Assembly: GCA_035236585.1 (NCBI GenBank)
Contig: CP141127.1
Location: forward strand, 64,275,495-64,339,494
DNA length: 64,000 nucleotides
DNA from: Warburgia ugandensis
Lineage: Eukaryota; Streptophyta; Magnoliopsida; Canellales; Canellaceae
Direction of reading: 5' to 3'
Within the stretch, counting starts at the first letter, position 1. The number at the start of each line of letters is the position of its first letter. Positions 14,160 through 24,637 of this stretch are shown in pieces. Under the pieces are notes generated by a model. It did no database searches. It saw nothing but the letters and a program-made list of their open reading frames with translations, and was not told the DNA's origin. The position numbers and the translations under genes are program-made.

Positions 14160-15480
14160 CCTGAAGACTTATCATGCAAACCTGTCTGAAATCACTATAG
14201 ATGATGAGCGATCCCTCCTTAAATACTTTAGAAAAGTCTTATTGGGGCCTTCAAACAGTGGTTCTATACTTTGGGCCATGAAACCAGCACCTCACGGTTC
14301 ACAATCACCAAAGCCTTCATTGACCGGTATTTTCATAACCATGACAAGGTACCCAAGAGGGCAGAGTTGGAGGCACTAACTGAAAAGGAGGATGAGACAT
14401 TCCTTGCCATGGTAGAAGATGGACAAACATGGTGCTTAGGTGAGCAATCGCCCTTATGAAGTTGACCAAATCACAATGGTCATTGAATCATCCCACCCTC
14501 ACATCAAGGTGTCACTCATGCCCCGGCACCATGAAAACTTCAAGAAGTTTAATAATCCCTGCACCTGCACCATAGCTGTTGTGAAGAGTGGAGAACTAGC
14601 CCCCTCTGCTCAGTACGAGTAAGATGAGATAAACCTACCTCGAGCAAGAAAACCATAACCAAAAATGTAAGTGCCATGTATGGTAACCAGTTGGGCGGAC
14701 AATACTACATCATCCAATCAACACAACAAAACTAGCAAGTGCTTTAAGCCATTTCAAACTCAAATAGGCTACTCCACAAAACCAACCTCAAGCAGATGCT
14801 GGTACAAGTATTAGCACGCAAGGTCAGCCACAAAATCAAGGCTAGTAAGGAAGAAGGTGAACACCAATATGGGTTGTCCTCATGCTAAAGTACTGATATT
14901 TCTTGAATTGAGAAGTTGTTGACGACAACCACACCCAACGACCTCTATGGAAAAGAAATCCTAACTATTAGTATGAATACCACAAAACTATTGGCCTCTT
15001 GGTAGAGAGATGCACACACCCAGAGCAAGCTATCCAAGATCTAATCAACTTTAGGCAACTGGTTATCAACAATGCCACACAAACCACTTTGGAACTAGGA
15101 TATTCCGGAACCCATTCCTGGAGAAAGCTCATACGTAAAGGTAAACTACATGGGTAGAAGACACCCATGCAATCCTCTCCATTAGATTTACGAAAGTGAA
15201 TCTAACTTTAATAAAGATGATCATGATGAATGAATGACGATCAAGGAAGATCTACACTATGAAGACCTTTGGTATAGATGGAGTTCCTCGATATGCTCTG
15301 GACCATCAGTGATATTGCACATGCCATCTAGATCTGCAATATCAATGGTCTTATCCCCACCGACTTCCCATCTAGTGGCTACTAACTTTCAAGTGCTAGA
15401 AACACCACTTATTGCGTGCCAGGGCATACCTCAAGCCACCCTAATTTGGTGGAACCCCCATTACCTCTACAATTAATAAA
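14160..15480 (+). pseudogene. Degenerate Tat/Ogre-type gag remnant
   Basis: The clearest open piece is 14,271-14,459 (62 aa), preceded by codons reading about FKQWFYTL. In it, the order of aromatic residues, then FTITKAFIDRYFHNHDKVPK, then AELEALTEKEDETFLA fits the retrotransposon gag domain of Tat-type elements (WF.L...W..L...F..RY.HN, then L..L.Q...E.F). The frame then breaks at TGA/TAG codons and shifts. A later open piece at 15,234-15,476 may be protease-proximal but has no clear active site. No RT, RNase H or integrase was seen downstream, so the element is truncated or its pol has decayed beyond recognition. The lineage call is tentative. Confidence 0.45.
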
Positions 15481-16500
15481 AGGCCACCAAGGGAGGGGTG
15501 GACCCCATATTTATGGCATCTCTCCCCTGAGGCTCAAGTACTAATTTGGCTATTCAAGGATTGATCTCATCCACAAGATCAGAAGCATATATAATGATAA
15601 ATAGAGTGATGAGATGATCCCTAGAACATTCACATATCTTGATGACCAGTTGGTGATTCATTGACCACCTACAGTAAAAATGTTCCCCAGATAATAGCAA
15701 AGATCTCAAGGTATGATACTTGGAACACTTGTGTGTCAAATGCCTTTGCATTGGTGTAGCCAGGGGCCCATCCCTTGGCCAATCCAATGTTCCTAGCCCC
15801 ATCTCAATAGCCCAAACTTTACAAACCCCTTAGGCCACCTTACTTGTGTCTAGATGCCTCGAGGGGCATGAAAGCTTCGTTTCTTAGTTACTTATTTTCT
15901 TCTTCTAGTTTAGCTTACTTGCTTTATTTTAGTATTCTTAAATATCCTTAAATGTTGGCTAGGTTAGAGTAGGATAACTCAAGTTTTATTAATTTCTTTT
16001 GTTAAAGAGTCCTCATGGGATTGACCCATATGTGTCATTTCTATACTTTAATATAATAGTGCACTTGTAGTATTTATTAAAGCTCATTAAGTTTTTAGCA
16101 TTGTTGCGTGGAACTCACTATAGATTTTAATTAAGATCTAGGTTGTAATGCTTTACCACTAGTCTTAGTTTTAAGGCTGCATATAATTGCATTTTGCATA
16201 CTTTCCTTATTCCTACGAATTTGATATTTGCCTTTTCTTTTTCGTAGGAATTTGGATAAGAATATGTACTAAGAGGAAGGCTTAGGATAGTTTCTATTCT
16301 TTTTATTTGAGTGGATTATAGTGAGATCAAAATTGTAATTTTTTTTTATATATACTACGATTCATTTATTTAAAAAGGGTTATAATAATACAGGTAAATG
16401 GTGGGCCATTCTAGGAGGTGACATGTACATGGACCCACCCTTGTACAAGAAGACTAAATCCAAGACCTCACTATAAGCTATCTTGACTTCTTTCCACTTC
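15481..16500. other. No gene recognised
   Basis: AT-rich spacer with no recognised motif. It lies between the Tat-type gag trace and the minus-strand Athila/Tat-type 3' region. It could hold the LTR of either element, but it does not resemble the LTR family A-D found further right. Confidence 0.4.
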
Positions 16501-19027
16501 CTAGATTAGATTCTATAAGTTCTTTAATTTTGCATTGTGGGTGGTAGTATATGTACAAAATAGAAATATAGAAACTTAAAGGAAAAAAAAAAATCCTAAG
16601 CACTTTTGCAGGTGCTATCATTTGCATTTAGTATATGCAAAAGGCCATCAAATCCCTAGGCTACCCCTAGTGGACAAGTTCCAAGTGTTTCCAGAAATGA
16701 TACCTATAAACATTTTCAAAAATTTTATAAAATGCCTCTTGGAGAATTTTCTTATATTCAACTTATATTAACTCTTATATTTAGCATACTAATAGAAATC
16801 ATTAATAGTTCAAAATTCTATCCTTATGCTAATGATATTCCATTATTTTATTAAGCTCAAAATGTGAGTACGTAAACACATAGCTACTATATATCCAATA
16901 ATTAGTCTCCAAGGAATTATAACCTAAATTACCAGCCAACTGTATGTTTTGACTTCAAATCTCATATGATATACTTGATACTCAGAAAGGTATGAATCTC
17001 TCATTAATCTATGAGGCAAATAATGTTCATCAAGTCCAAAATTCTCACATATTTCATACAGAAGAACTAAAGAATTTGATACTAGTCTCATGAAAGGATA
17101 TCAACTATTAGGAATATTACACTCTACTAATATTCCCTACTCATTCATAACTATATCCAAGTTATACTCTTCCTAAGATCAAGTTAGGACTTCTATTAGG
17201 ACCAAACATAGGTTTAGGATAGGATTATTACATGAAGGGGTATAAGGATAAACAAAGATTGTTTTGAAAAATATGTAAAGGTCTTCTAGTAATATATTCA
17301 CAACTTTCTTTTTATTATAAGAGTAAACATCTCCTTTTCATTGTCTATCTTTTTCTTTCATTTTTCCACTTTTTGACTTATAGAGCCTTTCTTTGAATTT
17401 TTTTTTCTTTTTAGCCCTTTTTTGATTCATCTCTTGAATTATATTGCTCATACTTTTTCTCAAGATAATTATTCAACCATCTCTACATATTTCATAAACA
17501 AGTAATAGATATATTATAAGGGTTCAATAGGGTAATGGTTAATGGGTTCATAAAGAAAAATTTCCTTATAAAAGGTTCAAGGGGTTACTAGCAAAAAATA
17601 ATAACTTAGGGAAGGCTAAAAGCTCTAGGTTTACCAATGACGGCCTCTACTATTTCCTAGGTTTCATATGACTTATAATTACTATAAACTCGAGATATTT
17701 ATTGTATAATCTTTCAGATATTTTCTCAATATTTGACCAAGATGAAGAATAATGACACCAACTAGGAATTTACGTCCACTAAAGAAAAAATTGAATTTAT
17801 GTATAACCCTCAAAAAAGAAGAATGGCTCTAATATGACATGGGTTAACAGTTTCCACTTATCTTCTTAAACTTAATGGTCTAAGTTATATTTTTCTCTTC
17901 AACTTAAACTATATATGTATGTTTAGATATAACTATTTTGTACAGTGAAAATTCCTACTTTAATTTTTCATGAAAAAGAAAAGGTTAAAATAGTAAACTA
18001 ATTGTATACAAATCTATTAATAAGCTGAAGTTCATAAGATAAACTAAATATTTGAAAATTCCAAATTCTCATCCTTGTAAAGGACTTTTCATAAAAAAAA
18101 ATTCAAATTTAAATTATTTTTAATAAATTGAAGAAGAAGTATTAAAAAATAACTAAAATAAACTGTGGACACGTCAAAATTTGCACCCCAGACTAAAATT
18201 AAACATTGTCTTCAATGTTTAGAACTATATACCATGAACAAATGAAATAATAAACCTAAAAGAAAAGAGTGAGAAAGATAGTACATGCACTCTTGGGTAA
18301 GTACATTGATTCGCTGATACGGACAAAGATGTAAAATATAAAATGGTCGTGCAAATGCAGTTCTATAACACCTAGCTTAAACTAACTATGAAGATGTTCT
18401 TAGAAAACTCACTCTAGTTCAAAATCTCATAGTAGGCAATGTACTTTTACCAACCAGAGATGTATGGTGGTAATAACAATATATCATGATGGACTACTGT
18501 GAAAGAGAATTTATTTGGACCAACTCAAGAGGACTTGGCCCTTGATTCGTTAAATTGGGTATATGGGATGCTAACATCAAAAAGTAGAAAATGTTCCTCC
18601 TCTCTTCCTTCTTCATGAAAAGTAGGGCTAAGCTCACTATGCATTTCTCTAAAAGAATCTTCATGTTCCTCTTGATGTAGAGAAGTAGTATGGCTTATAA
18701 CCTTTTGATTATCTTTTGTACACCCTAGAGCTTGTTGATGTTCTACGAAAACATCATTGGACTCTCATTCCTATCCTGTACTAGCATAAAAGGTTTTAGA
18801 TGAACTTAAACTCTCACATTGGGTATCATCGAGTAAAGGTGGTAGGTTCAAATTGAGTGTGTCTTGTTCAAGGAAAATCTCAAATGAAAAGTGAGGAAAT
18901 CTATGGGTCCTACTTGGGCTTTCCATTTTGAAGTGTTTATTAATGGTGCAATATCAAGTCAACCATTCACTTTGTTAATGGAACTGTCTATATCAAAATC
19001 ATCAAAACAAAAATGAGCTAGATAGGC

Positions 19028-19520
19028 CTAGAGAGGATGAGTATTGGAGGATGATAGAGATGGTAGACCATATATCCTATTAACCTCAAAATGATCTTCA
19101 GAGTGTGGTTGTCTAGTATTAAAGACATGAAGCTTAATGTGCATATTTTCAAAGGACAATTGCATGGTACCAATCCTGTAATTAATTACTACATTTGATG
19201 TGGCCAAGAATAACCATCCCAAAATGTCAGGAATTTGACTAATAGGGTTTACTATAGGTTATGTATGTAAGACTAGTAAGTATACTGGAAATAAGAACTT
19301 ATCAACTTGAACTAGTGCATCCTCTACCACATCACAAGGAATTTTAACTGATCTATCTACCAAATGTAGTATGGTGGTAGTCCTTTTCATCTTTCCTAAG
19401 CCTAATTCTCATATACAGAAAGGTTAACACTTGACCCCTAATCAATTAATGTCTTATCAATTGTGTGTTCCCCAATGACACATGATATATTTGGGCATCC
19501 TAGATCTCTATATTTTTGTG
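19028..19520 (-). pseudogene. Degenerate retroviral-type aspartic protease (Athila/Tat)
   Basis: On the minus strand the order DLGCPNISCVIG, LID*GSSVNLSVY, VDRSVKIPCDVVEDALVQVD and ILGWLFLATSNVVINYR matches the protease region of Athila/Tat-type elements (CTIG..I..AL.DLGAS.NLMP, DRS...P.G..EDVLV.V, ILGRPFLATA...I). The position expected to complete the catalytic Asp-x-Gly is a stop codon (D*G), and ILGRPFLA has become ILGWLFLA. Further stops and frame breaks are present. The largest open piece is 19,028-19,222. The protein is not functional as it stands. Confidence 0.7.
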
Positions 19521-19979
19521 GGGTGTTGTGTTGTAAGAATGAGCTTGCTTGCTAGCTGAGATATGTTTTCTTTTATACCCAAAGTTTTCTCTTGTGTGTA
19601 CAAAGAATCTTTAGAAATTTGGCATGAGAAGGTGTATCTTTGATGTCATTAAGTAATGAAAGCTTGATATTCACCTATTTAAACACATCCATTAAGTTAT
19701 CAAAATTATTCTCCTTTTTAGACATTTTTAAACATTGAGGAAATGGAGCCTTTGAAATGTAATGCTGTTTTGAATTAGGGTGAGAAGTAGTAGATAGATG
19801 TTTCTTGTCTTTTCCCTTCCTATTCTTTATAGGGCTCACATTGTCCTTAAGTTTCTTATTTTCCTTAGCCAGCCTTACTTGATTATCTACTGTCTTTCCA
19901 CTTCTGAGGCTAATTATGGATTGTGTCTAATCATGAAATGTCTTTTCACTAGAAGTTATACCAATCTGACACTGGCCCT

Positions 19980-20180
19980 CATTAGTGGGCATAATTGACT
20001 AGGAAAGTTTCCTTTTTCTCTATTAGAAAATATAGTAGCTAGTTGATTCATTTGGTACTTCAATTATGCAACAGATTCTTCAATTATGCAACAGATTGTG
20101 AGTGAGTCTACATTGTTTATTTTACATTATTGTGGTAATCTTCTGTACTCTACATAACCAAACTCAGGGTCTCTTCCAAA
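19980..20180 (-). pseudogene. gag C-terminal remnant of the Athila/Tat-type element
   Basis: The minus strand reads LKYQMNQLATIFSNREKGNFPSQ, the pattern preceding the protease in Athila-like gag proteins (..MNQLA......GKLPSQ). It contains a 20-bp-period tandem duplication of CAATTATGCAACAGATT (20,061-20,097). The Tekay insertion begins at 20,186, a few bases beyond. The continuation across the insertion (from 30,811) shows no clear gag motif. Confidence 0.6.
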
Positions 20181-20185
20181 GATTG
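20181..20185 (+). repeat. Target-site duplication, left (GATTG)
   Basis: GATTG immediately precedes the left LTR and is repeated exactly at 30,806-30,810 after the right LTR. Integrases of Ty3/gypsy elements generate 5-bp duplications. Confidence 0.97.
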
Positions 20186-20284
20186 TGTAATAACCCAAAA
20201 ATATTAATAGTTTTAAAATAATAAGAGGAGGGGTAAAATTGTAAATATGCATGGGCCTACAGTACGTGGGACCCACAATGAGGC

Positions 20285-20291
20285 TATAAAA
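20285..20291 (+). promoter_or_regulatory. Candidate TATA box in the 5' LTR
   Basis: TATAAAA in the context GGCTATAAAAGCC, conserved in the right LTR at 27,944-27,950. If used, transcription would start about 30 bp downstream and U3 would be only ~130 bp of the 2.96-kb LTR. A weaker alternative, TTATAAAT, lies near 20,727. Confidence 0.45.
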
Positions 20292-20789
20292 GCCAGCCCT
20301 ATCTCGTGTGCGGCCAAACCATTCACTTTTGAGTTCGGTTTGGCGACGCAGGGCACTACGCGGAACTCTCCGAGCAGGCGCATGCAGTGGCGATTTAACC
20401 ACGGTAGGCCACCCTCCACATTTCCCTGTGTTTTCCTAGTGTTTCTGCTATTTTTAACGCCGGAAAACGGTGTGGATTGCCGTTTTCCGTTGAACAAGTA
20501 GGCAGTACTGTTTTTGTTAAAATAAACTGATGAAACGGCATCAGATTGTGATCTGAACCGTCCATCATAGGCACTGTAACATGAAGAACAATCCCATGAA
20601 TTTTCATGGTGATCGGACAGCTGGATATGCCGGAAAACTCATAAAACAGTATAGGGGAAAATTTTAGGGACGTGACAAAAATCGTATAAAAACACTAGAT
20701 AATGGCATAGTTGGTTGAAAAGGGGCTTATAAATGAGATCTACGCGAAAAACTGAGCAAAACGGTGCAAAAATCGCACCATTTGGACAC

Positions 20790-21275
20790 CTGTGCGTCGC
20801 CGGTGACGACTGGAGTCCGGCCGTCTTCTCCGGCGACGGCAGCCGTTGGTGACACGTGTCACCCTTGTCGCACGCCACGTAGGTGCCACGTAGGCGACAC
20901 GCATGCAGGCAGCACGCGCCAGACACACGATGCCACGCGCGTTACACACGACGCCACGCGCGTAGCATTCGCACGCCACGCGTCCCACGCAGGAGACACG
21001 TGGCACCGCGCACCACGCGCCACGCGTGCGCAGCACACTGACGCACGTCAGGTACACGCGCGTACAGCGCCCACGAACACCGTGTACGCGCGCGCATGAA
21101 ACGACGCACGCGCCGCACGAAATAGACGCACGCACAGCGCGTCTGTGAACGCGCCCGCCCGGAAAAAACGACGCCTAGCGCGTCTGGGCAAGCGGCCGCA
21201 CGAAGACAGGCGTCCGCCTGTCCAGTGCGTCTATGGACGCGGCCGCACGCGCGAGAGCACGTGCGACGCACTTGA
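20790..21275 (+). promoter_or_regulatory. CpG-dense LTR domain with G-box/ABRE-like sites
   Basis: About 0.5 kb of very GC- and CpG-rich sequence made of irregularly repeated CACGCG, CCACGTAGG and GACGCACG words inside otherwise AT-rich DNA. CACGTG cores lie at 20,853-20,858 (within the palindrome GACACGTGTC), 20,997-21,002 (CACGTGGC, ABRE-like) and 21,258-21,263 (within GCACGTGC), plus one just outside at 21,610-21,615. The right LTR has the same domain at about 28,449-28,934. Open frames through this domain on both strands are a by-product of base composition. Confidence 0.6.
21205..21222 (+). other. Perfect hairpin in LTR
   Basis: GACAGGCG-TC-CGCCTGTC, 8-bp arms with a 2-nt centre, followed by a smaller inverted repeat, GCGTC...GACGC. 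Both are retained in the right LTR (hairpin at 28,864-28,881). If transcribed, this could form a stable RNA stem; no role is shown. Confidence 0.7.
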
Positions 21276-22702
21276 TTTTTGTGATTTTCAGGTCCTTTGA
21301 CCGTTCATTCATAAAAACTTGATTATTAGGAGCTACAGAGGTCCAAATCGCGATCCGGAAGAGGCGTTGCGACCGTATCGACGGCGCGAACCTAGATGTG
21401 ACTTGAAAAGTTAGATATAAATTCTATTTTTTTGAGTTAAACCACAGAATGTTGTTAGATAGTCTCAAAGGTTGATCAATGGATGATCAGGCCTTAGAGG
21501 TTGATAGTATACATCAAATGTGAGATAATCTAGGAGATTAGAGGGTTAACCAGTATTAAATTACTAAATGATGGAAGATTTATGATGTAACAGGTACGTA
21601 AGAGCACGCCACGTGATATTTCCACGCGCTTGATTTGAGCCTTTCATTTTCTGAGGTAGCTGATTCTATTCAATTATTTCATGATTTCAATAACCATGAA
21701 TGGATTTTAAAGCTTTGCGACATGTGTTTTACATCTTCTCGTATACATAATTAGATCCCTATTTTCGTGTTATAGCATGACTTTTCTATTTGGAAATGAC
21801 AATGTTTGTTGGGCTTTAATTGTGTTATTGAGATTATTTATAACGTATTCACAAGGTTTGTAAGATTTATACCTTGCCGATGATTTATGACGGGTGCTTT
21901 CACCCGGTGGGTACTATGCTAGGAGGGTTGTAGGGTTGGCCACCCGCCCTCTGATTTTGTGATGAGGATGATGATAGACACCGCCCTAGAGTGATACAGG
22001 GTCAGGTACGTAGGGGTGGTATCATGGGTAGTCCCCCCTACGGGTCCGTCCCTTCCTATGGGGACGGAGAAAGTCTCTCGTTTGGTGTCGACGAGGAGCG
22101 ACGGTGGTTTAGACCCTGATGGGGTTGCCACTGCAGCATAGTAACCCATATAGTTGTGCATGTTTATATGACGTTGTATGTATGGTGAACCGGGGCATGT
22201 CGGGCCTAGGCCATGAGAGACTCCGGGGGCTGATGTTGACTGCACGGGAGGTACCAAAGTTAGTATGTATACACATCACTAGTGATTGAGTATGTTGGAG
22301 AAAGTTTGATATAGTTTTGATACAGTGTTTTGGTATCAATGATTGCATGCATATCTTTCCATGGGTATATATACTAGTATGGTTTTGATGTACTTGCCTT
22401 ATATTTTGATCATGCCTTGCATGTTATACTGTTTTACCTCAGCATCTGATTTGTGAAAGTTGTGATTGCAAGCATTTCAGTTATTTGACATGTTTTGGGT
22501 ATGCGTCCCTTGTGAGAATTCTATTGTAAACTTTGTTAAACTTTATTTGAGTGTAATCACCTACACAAGCATAGCTTGCGGAGGCATTGCCTTGTTTTGC
22601 AATGCCTCAGATTTGGAACGCGATAACAACAAGGGAAAGCAGGCAGAGTAGCGGGGATCATGAAGGAGGCTTGAAGACATTCTATTTTATTTTTTCCTTC
22701 GG

Positions 22703-22726
22703 ATATATATATATATATATATATAT
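22703..22726 (+). repeat. (TA)n microsatellite in 5' LTR
   Basis: About 12 TA units, with the same tract in the right LTR at 30,362-30,385. Confidence 0.95.
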
Positions 22727-23148
22727 TAGAGTATGTCACTTGGATTAGACTTTTGAGACTTTCTTAGATGTGGATACATATTATAGATTGGACTCATATT
22801 ATGTTATGGAGAATTGTTAAAGTTTAGATGGAGATATTGTGGTGATTATGGATGGAACCTGGTGACGTTTGAATTGATTTACTATCGTCTTTAATTAGCC
22901 AGTGTATTTATTGTGGTTTTAATCGAGCATGCTCAAAGTATCAATGTTTTAATGTTGTTTATGATTACGGTTTTGAATGAGGTTGACCCCCGAAGTTTAC
23001 GCTTTTGAGAAATTCTTTTAAAGCTGCGTTAAAAGCTCTATGATATAAAATTTTAAATTTTTAGGGGTGCCGTCTATTTTCTTAAAACAGATTGTTATTT
23101 TTATTTTAATGAGGAAAAAGTTTTGTTAAAATCCGGGGTGTCACAGTT

Positions 23149-23160
23149 TGGTATCAGAGC
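23149..23160 (+). other. Primer-binding site, initiator-Met tRNA
   Basis: TGGTATCAGAGC starts three bases inside the 5' LTR and is complementary to the 3' end of plant initiator Met-tRNA. The match continues as CCAGGTTC with one extra C relative to the usual GCCAGGTT. This is where minus-strand DNA synthesis would be primed. Confidence 0.95.
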
Positions 23161-23279
23161 CCAGGTTCATTCCATCATCACCACTTTAAGAGTCCAAATT
23201 GAGTTACAGCAAATGAGTGTTTGGATTGAGATAGAGATAGGAGAATTACTTACATGATATTATATTGAAACATTGGCAG

Positions 23280-24611
23280 ATGGCTCCTCGACGGAAGACA
23301 AGATCCACCCCTATTCCACCAGTCGCTACTCCTATTGCGACACCCGAGCAAGGGGATTCAGAGGCTAATATAGTAGCCCGTGTGGTTCAGGAGCTTATGC
23401 CACAGTTCGCTCAATAGATGACACAGCAGGTACAGGCGGCAGTATGGGCTATTCACTCTGCTCGCCCATCAATGACTGCAGCAGCAGCTCAGGGAGACAC
23501 TTCAGCACAGTCGTCCCACCAGGCACGAACAGCTCCTATGCCGGGAGATACAGAGGGAGGACCCTCGAAGCAGCCTGATCCATCAACAAAACAGCTCGAG
23601 AGATTCCAAAAAATGGTACCCTCCTTCCGTGGGTAAGGAGACCCAGCAATAGCAGAAAGATGGTTATTCCAGGTCGAGAAGGCCTTTGAGGGAATGAGGA
23701 TCCAACCAGAGGATCAAGTAAGATTGGCGACTTTCTTGTTGATCGATGAGGCTGGGTTTTGGTGGAAGACTCAGCAACAGACCCGCTTCCTATCCTCACC
23801 ACCACTATTATGGGAGGACTTCCGGAAGATCTTTGATGAGCAGTACTTTCCCCCTCATGCCTTACATGCCATGAGGAAGGAATTCGCCACATTAGCTCAA
23901 GGGAGTATGACGGTTCCGCAGTATCTGAACCGTTTCACTACACTGCGGAGATTTGCATATACATCTTTTGCCTCAGACAAGGAGGATACAGAGAGATTCG
24001 TTGATGGGCTACTACCACAGTTGAGGCATGAGGTACTCATTGCACGTCCGACCACGGTGACGCAAGCTGCAGATGTAGCTTCCATGCTCGAAAAAGACTT
24101 AGCAAGGAACAGGGGAGATATGAGTCAGCCCTTTAAGGGCAAGAGACCCTTCATGTCTACAGAGTCCCAAAGGGTTTCAGATCATCAGTACCCTCCTAGA
24201 CAGAGGAGAGACCAGAGTAGGGGAGTGTGCCCTCGTTGTAAGGGTCGACATATGGGGCGACCATGTCCGGGAATGGGCCGTCAGCATCAGGGCCCACAAC
24301 AGTTCTACCATCATTAGCAGCGACAGCCGTACCAGCCAGGACAACCATTCAGATGCTTCGGATGTGGCGAGGCAGGTCATGCGATCAGAGATTGTCCAAG
24401 AGGTCAAAGAGACAAGACAGTGAGGACAAATGCTGCTACAGAGGCAGTGCCACGTAGTCAGGGACGTGTCTTTGCTATTACGTCGAGGCAAGCACAGGCC
24501 TCGAACCAGGTGGTGGAAGGTACTTTCTTAGTAGCTGATAGACATGCTAGAGTTCTTTTTGACTCAGGGTCTACGCATTCATTTATTTCATGTGTTTGCA
24601 TCATGCCTTGA
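23280..24611 (+). pseudogene. gag: gag-protease frame, interrupted (Tekay type)
   Basis: The frame starts at ATG 23,280, 135 bp after the 5' LTR, with a basic, Pro-rich N-terminus. In-frame stops occur at 23,415-23,417 (TAG), 23,634-23,636 (TAA) and 24,315-24,317 (TAG). Between the last two lies the gag domain, open for 207 codons from the ATG at 23,694, with the typical FWW...W..F...F...YFP and GSMTV..Y...F motifs. A CCHC zinc knuckle (CFGCGEAGHAIRDC) follows at 24,354-24,395, then the protease active site DSG (24,561-24,569) with THSFIS. The frame ends at TGA 24,609. Protease continues in another frame, so about two small frame changes lie between ~24,590 and 24,640, one probably in the T run at 24,636-24,639. 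Gag would form the particle and bind RNA; this copy cannot make it intact. Confidence 0.9.
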
Positions 24612-24637
24612 TTTATGCACACACGAATTAGCAAATT

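Larger units (their letters stand above)
16560..20180 (-). mobile_element. Athila/Tat-type element remnant lacking RT and integrase
   Basis: Read on the minus strand, gag C-terminal traces (20,180-19,980) lead into a protease (about 19,520-19,028), a linker, and then directly into a long noncoding 3' region (about 18,200-16,560). That 3' region is visibly homologous to 52,300-53,700, which sits between pol and the LTR of the composite element: both share the segment with GCAGGTGC/GTAGGTGC, CATTTGCATTTAG/TGATTGCATTTAGC and the CTAGTGGACAAGTT block. No reverse transcriptase, RNase H or integrase lies between the protease and this region. This is therefore a gag-protease-only derivative or an internally deleted copy. 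The Tekay element interrupts its gag. Confidence 0.65.
20186..23145 (+). repeat. Left (5') LTR of the Tekay-type element
   Basis: 2,960 bp, with short inverted ends TGT...ACA. It contains a TATA-box candidate at 20,285-20,291, an exceptionally CpG-rich domain (about 20,790-21,275), four CACGTG cores, a (TA)n tract (22,703-22,726) and a GATTTGGAACGCG segment near its end. It should carry promoter and polyadenylation signals; the U3/R/U5 boundaries cannot be fixed from sequence alone. It aligns with the right LTR over its whole length at an offset of 7,659. Confidence 0.97.

Noticed and set aside
20740-21271. Overlapping open frames of 95-131 codons on both strands (and copies at 28,298-28,809)
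   Set aside because: They lie in the CpG-rich LTR domain, where stop codons are rare by composition. They overlap each other on both strands, have no domain, and translate to Arg/Cys/Thr-rich low-complexity sequence.
21919-22348. 112- and 79-codon minus-strand open frames in the LTR (repeated at 29,578-30,007)
   Set aside because: Antisense within the LTR, overlapping each other and without domains. They are duplicated only because the LTR is duplicated.
23149-23170. tRNA-like sequence
   Set aside because: It is the retrotransposon primer-binding site; no cloverleaf or tRNA gene body is present. The same holds at 48,201 and 43,778.
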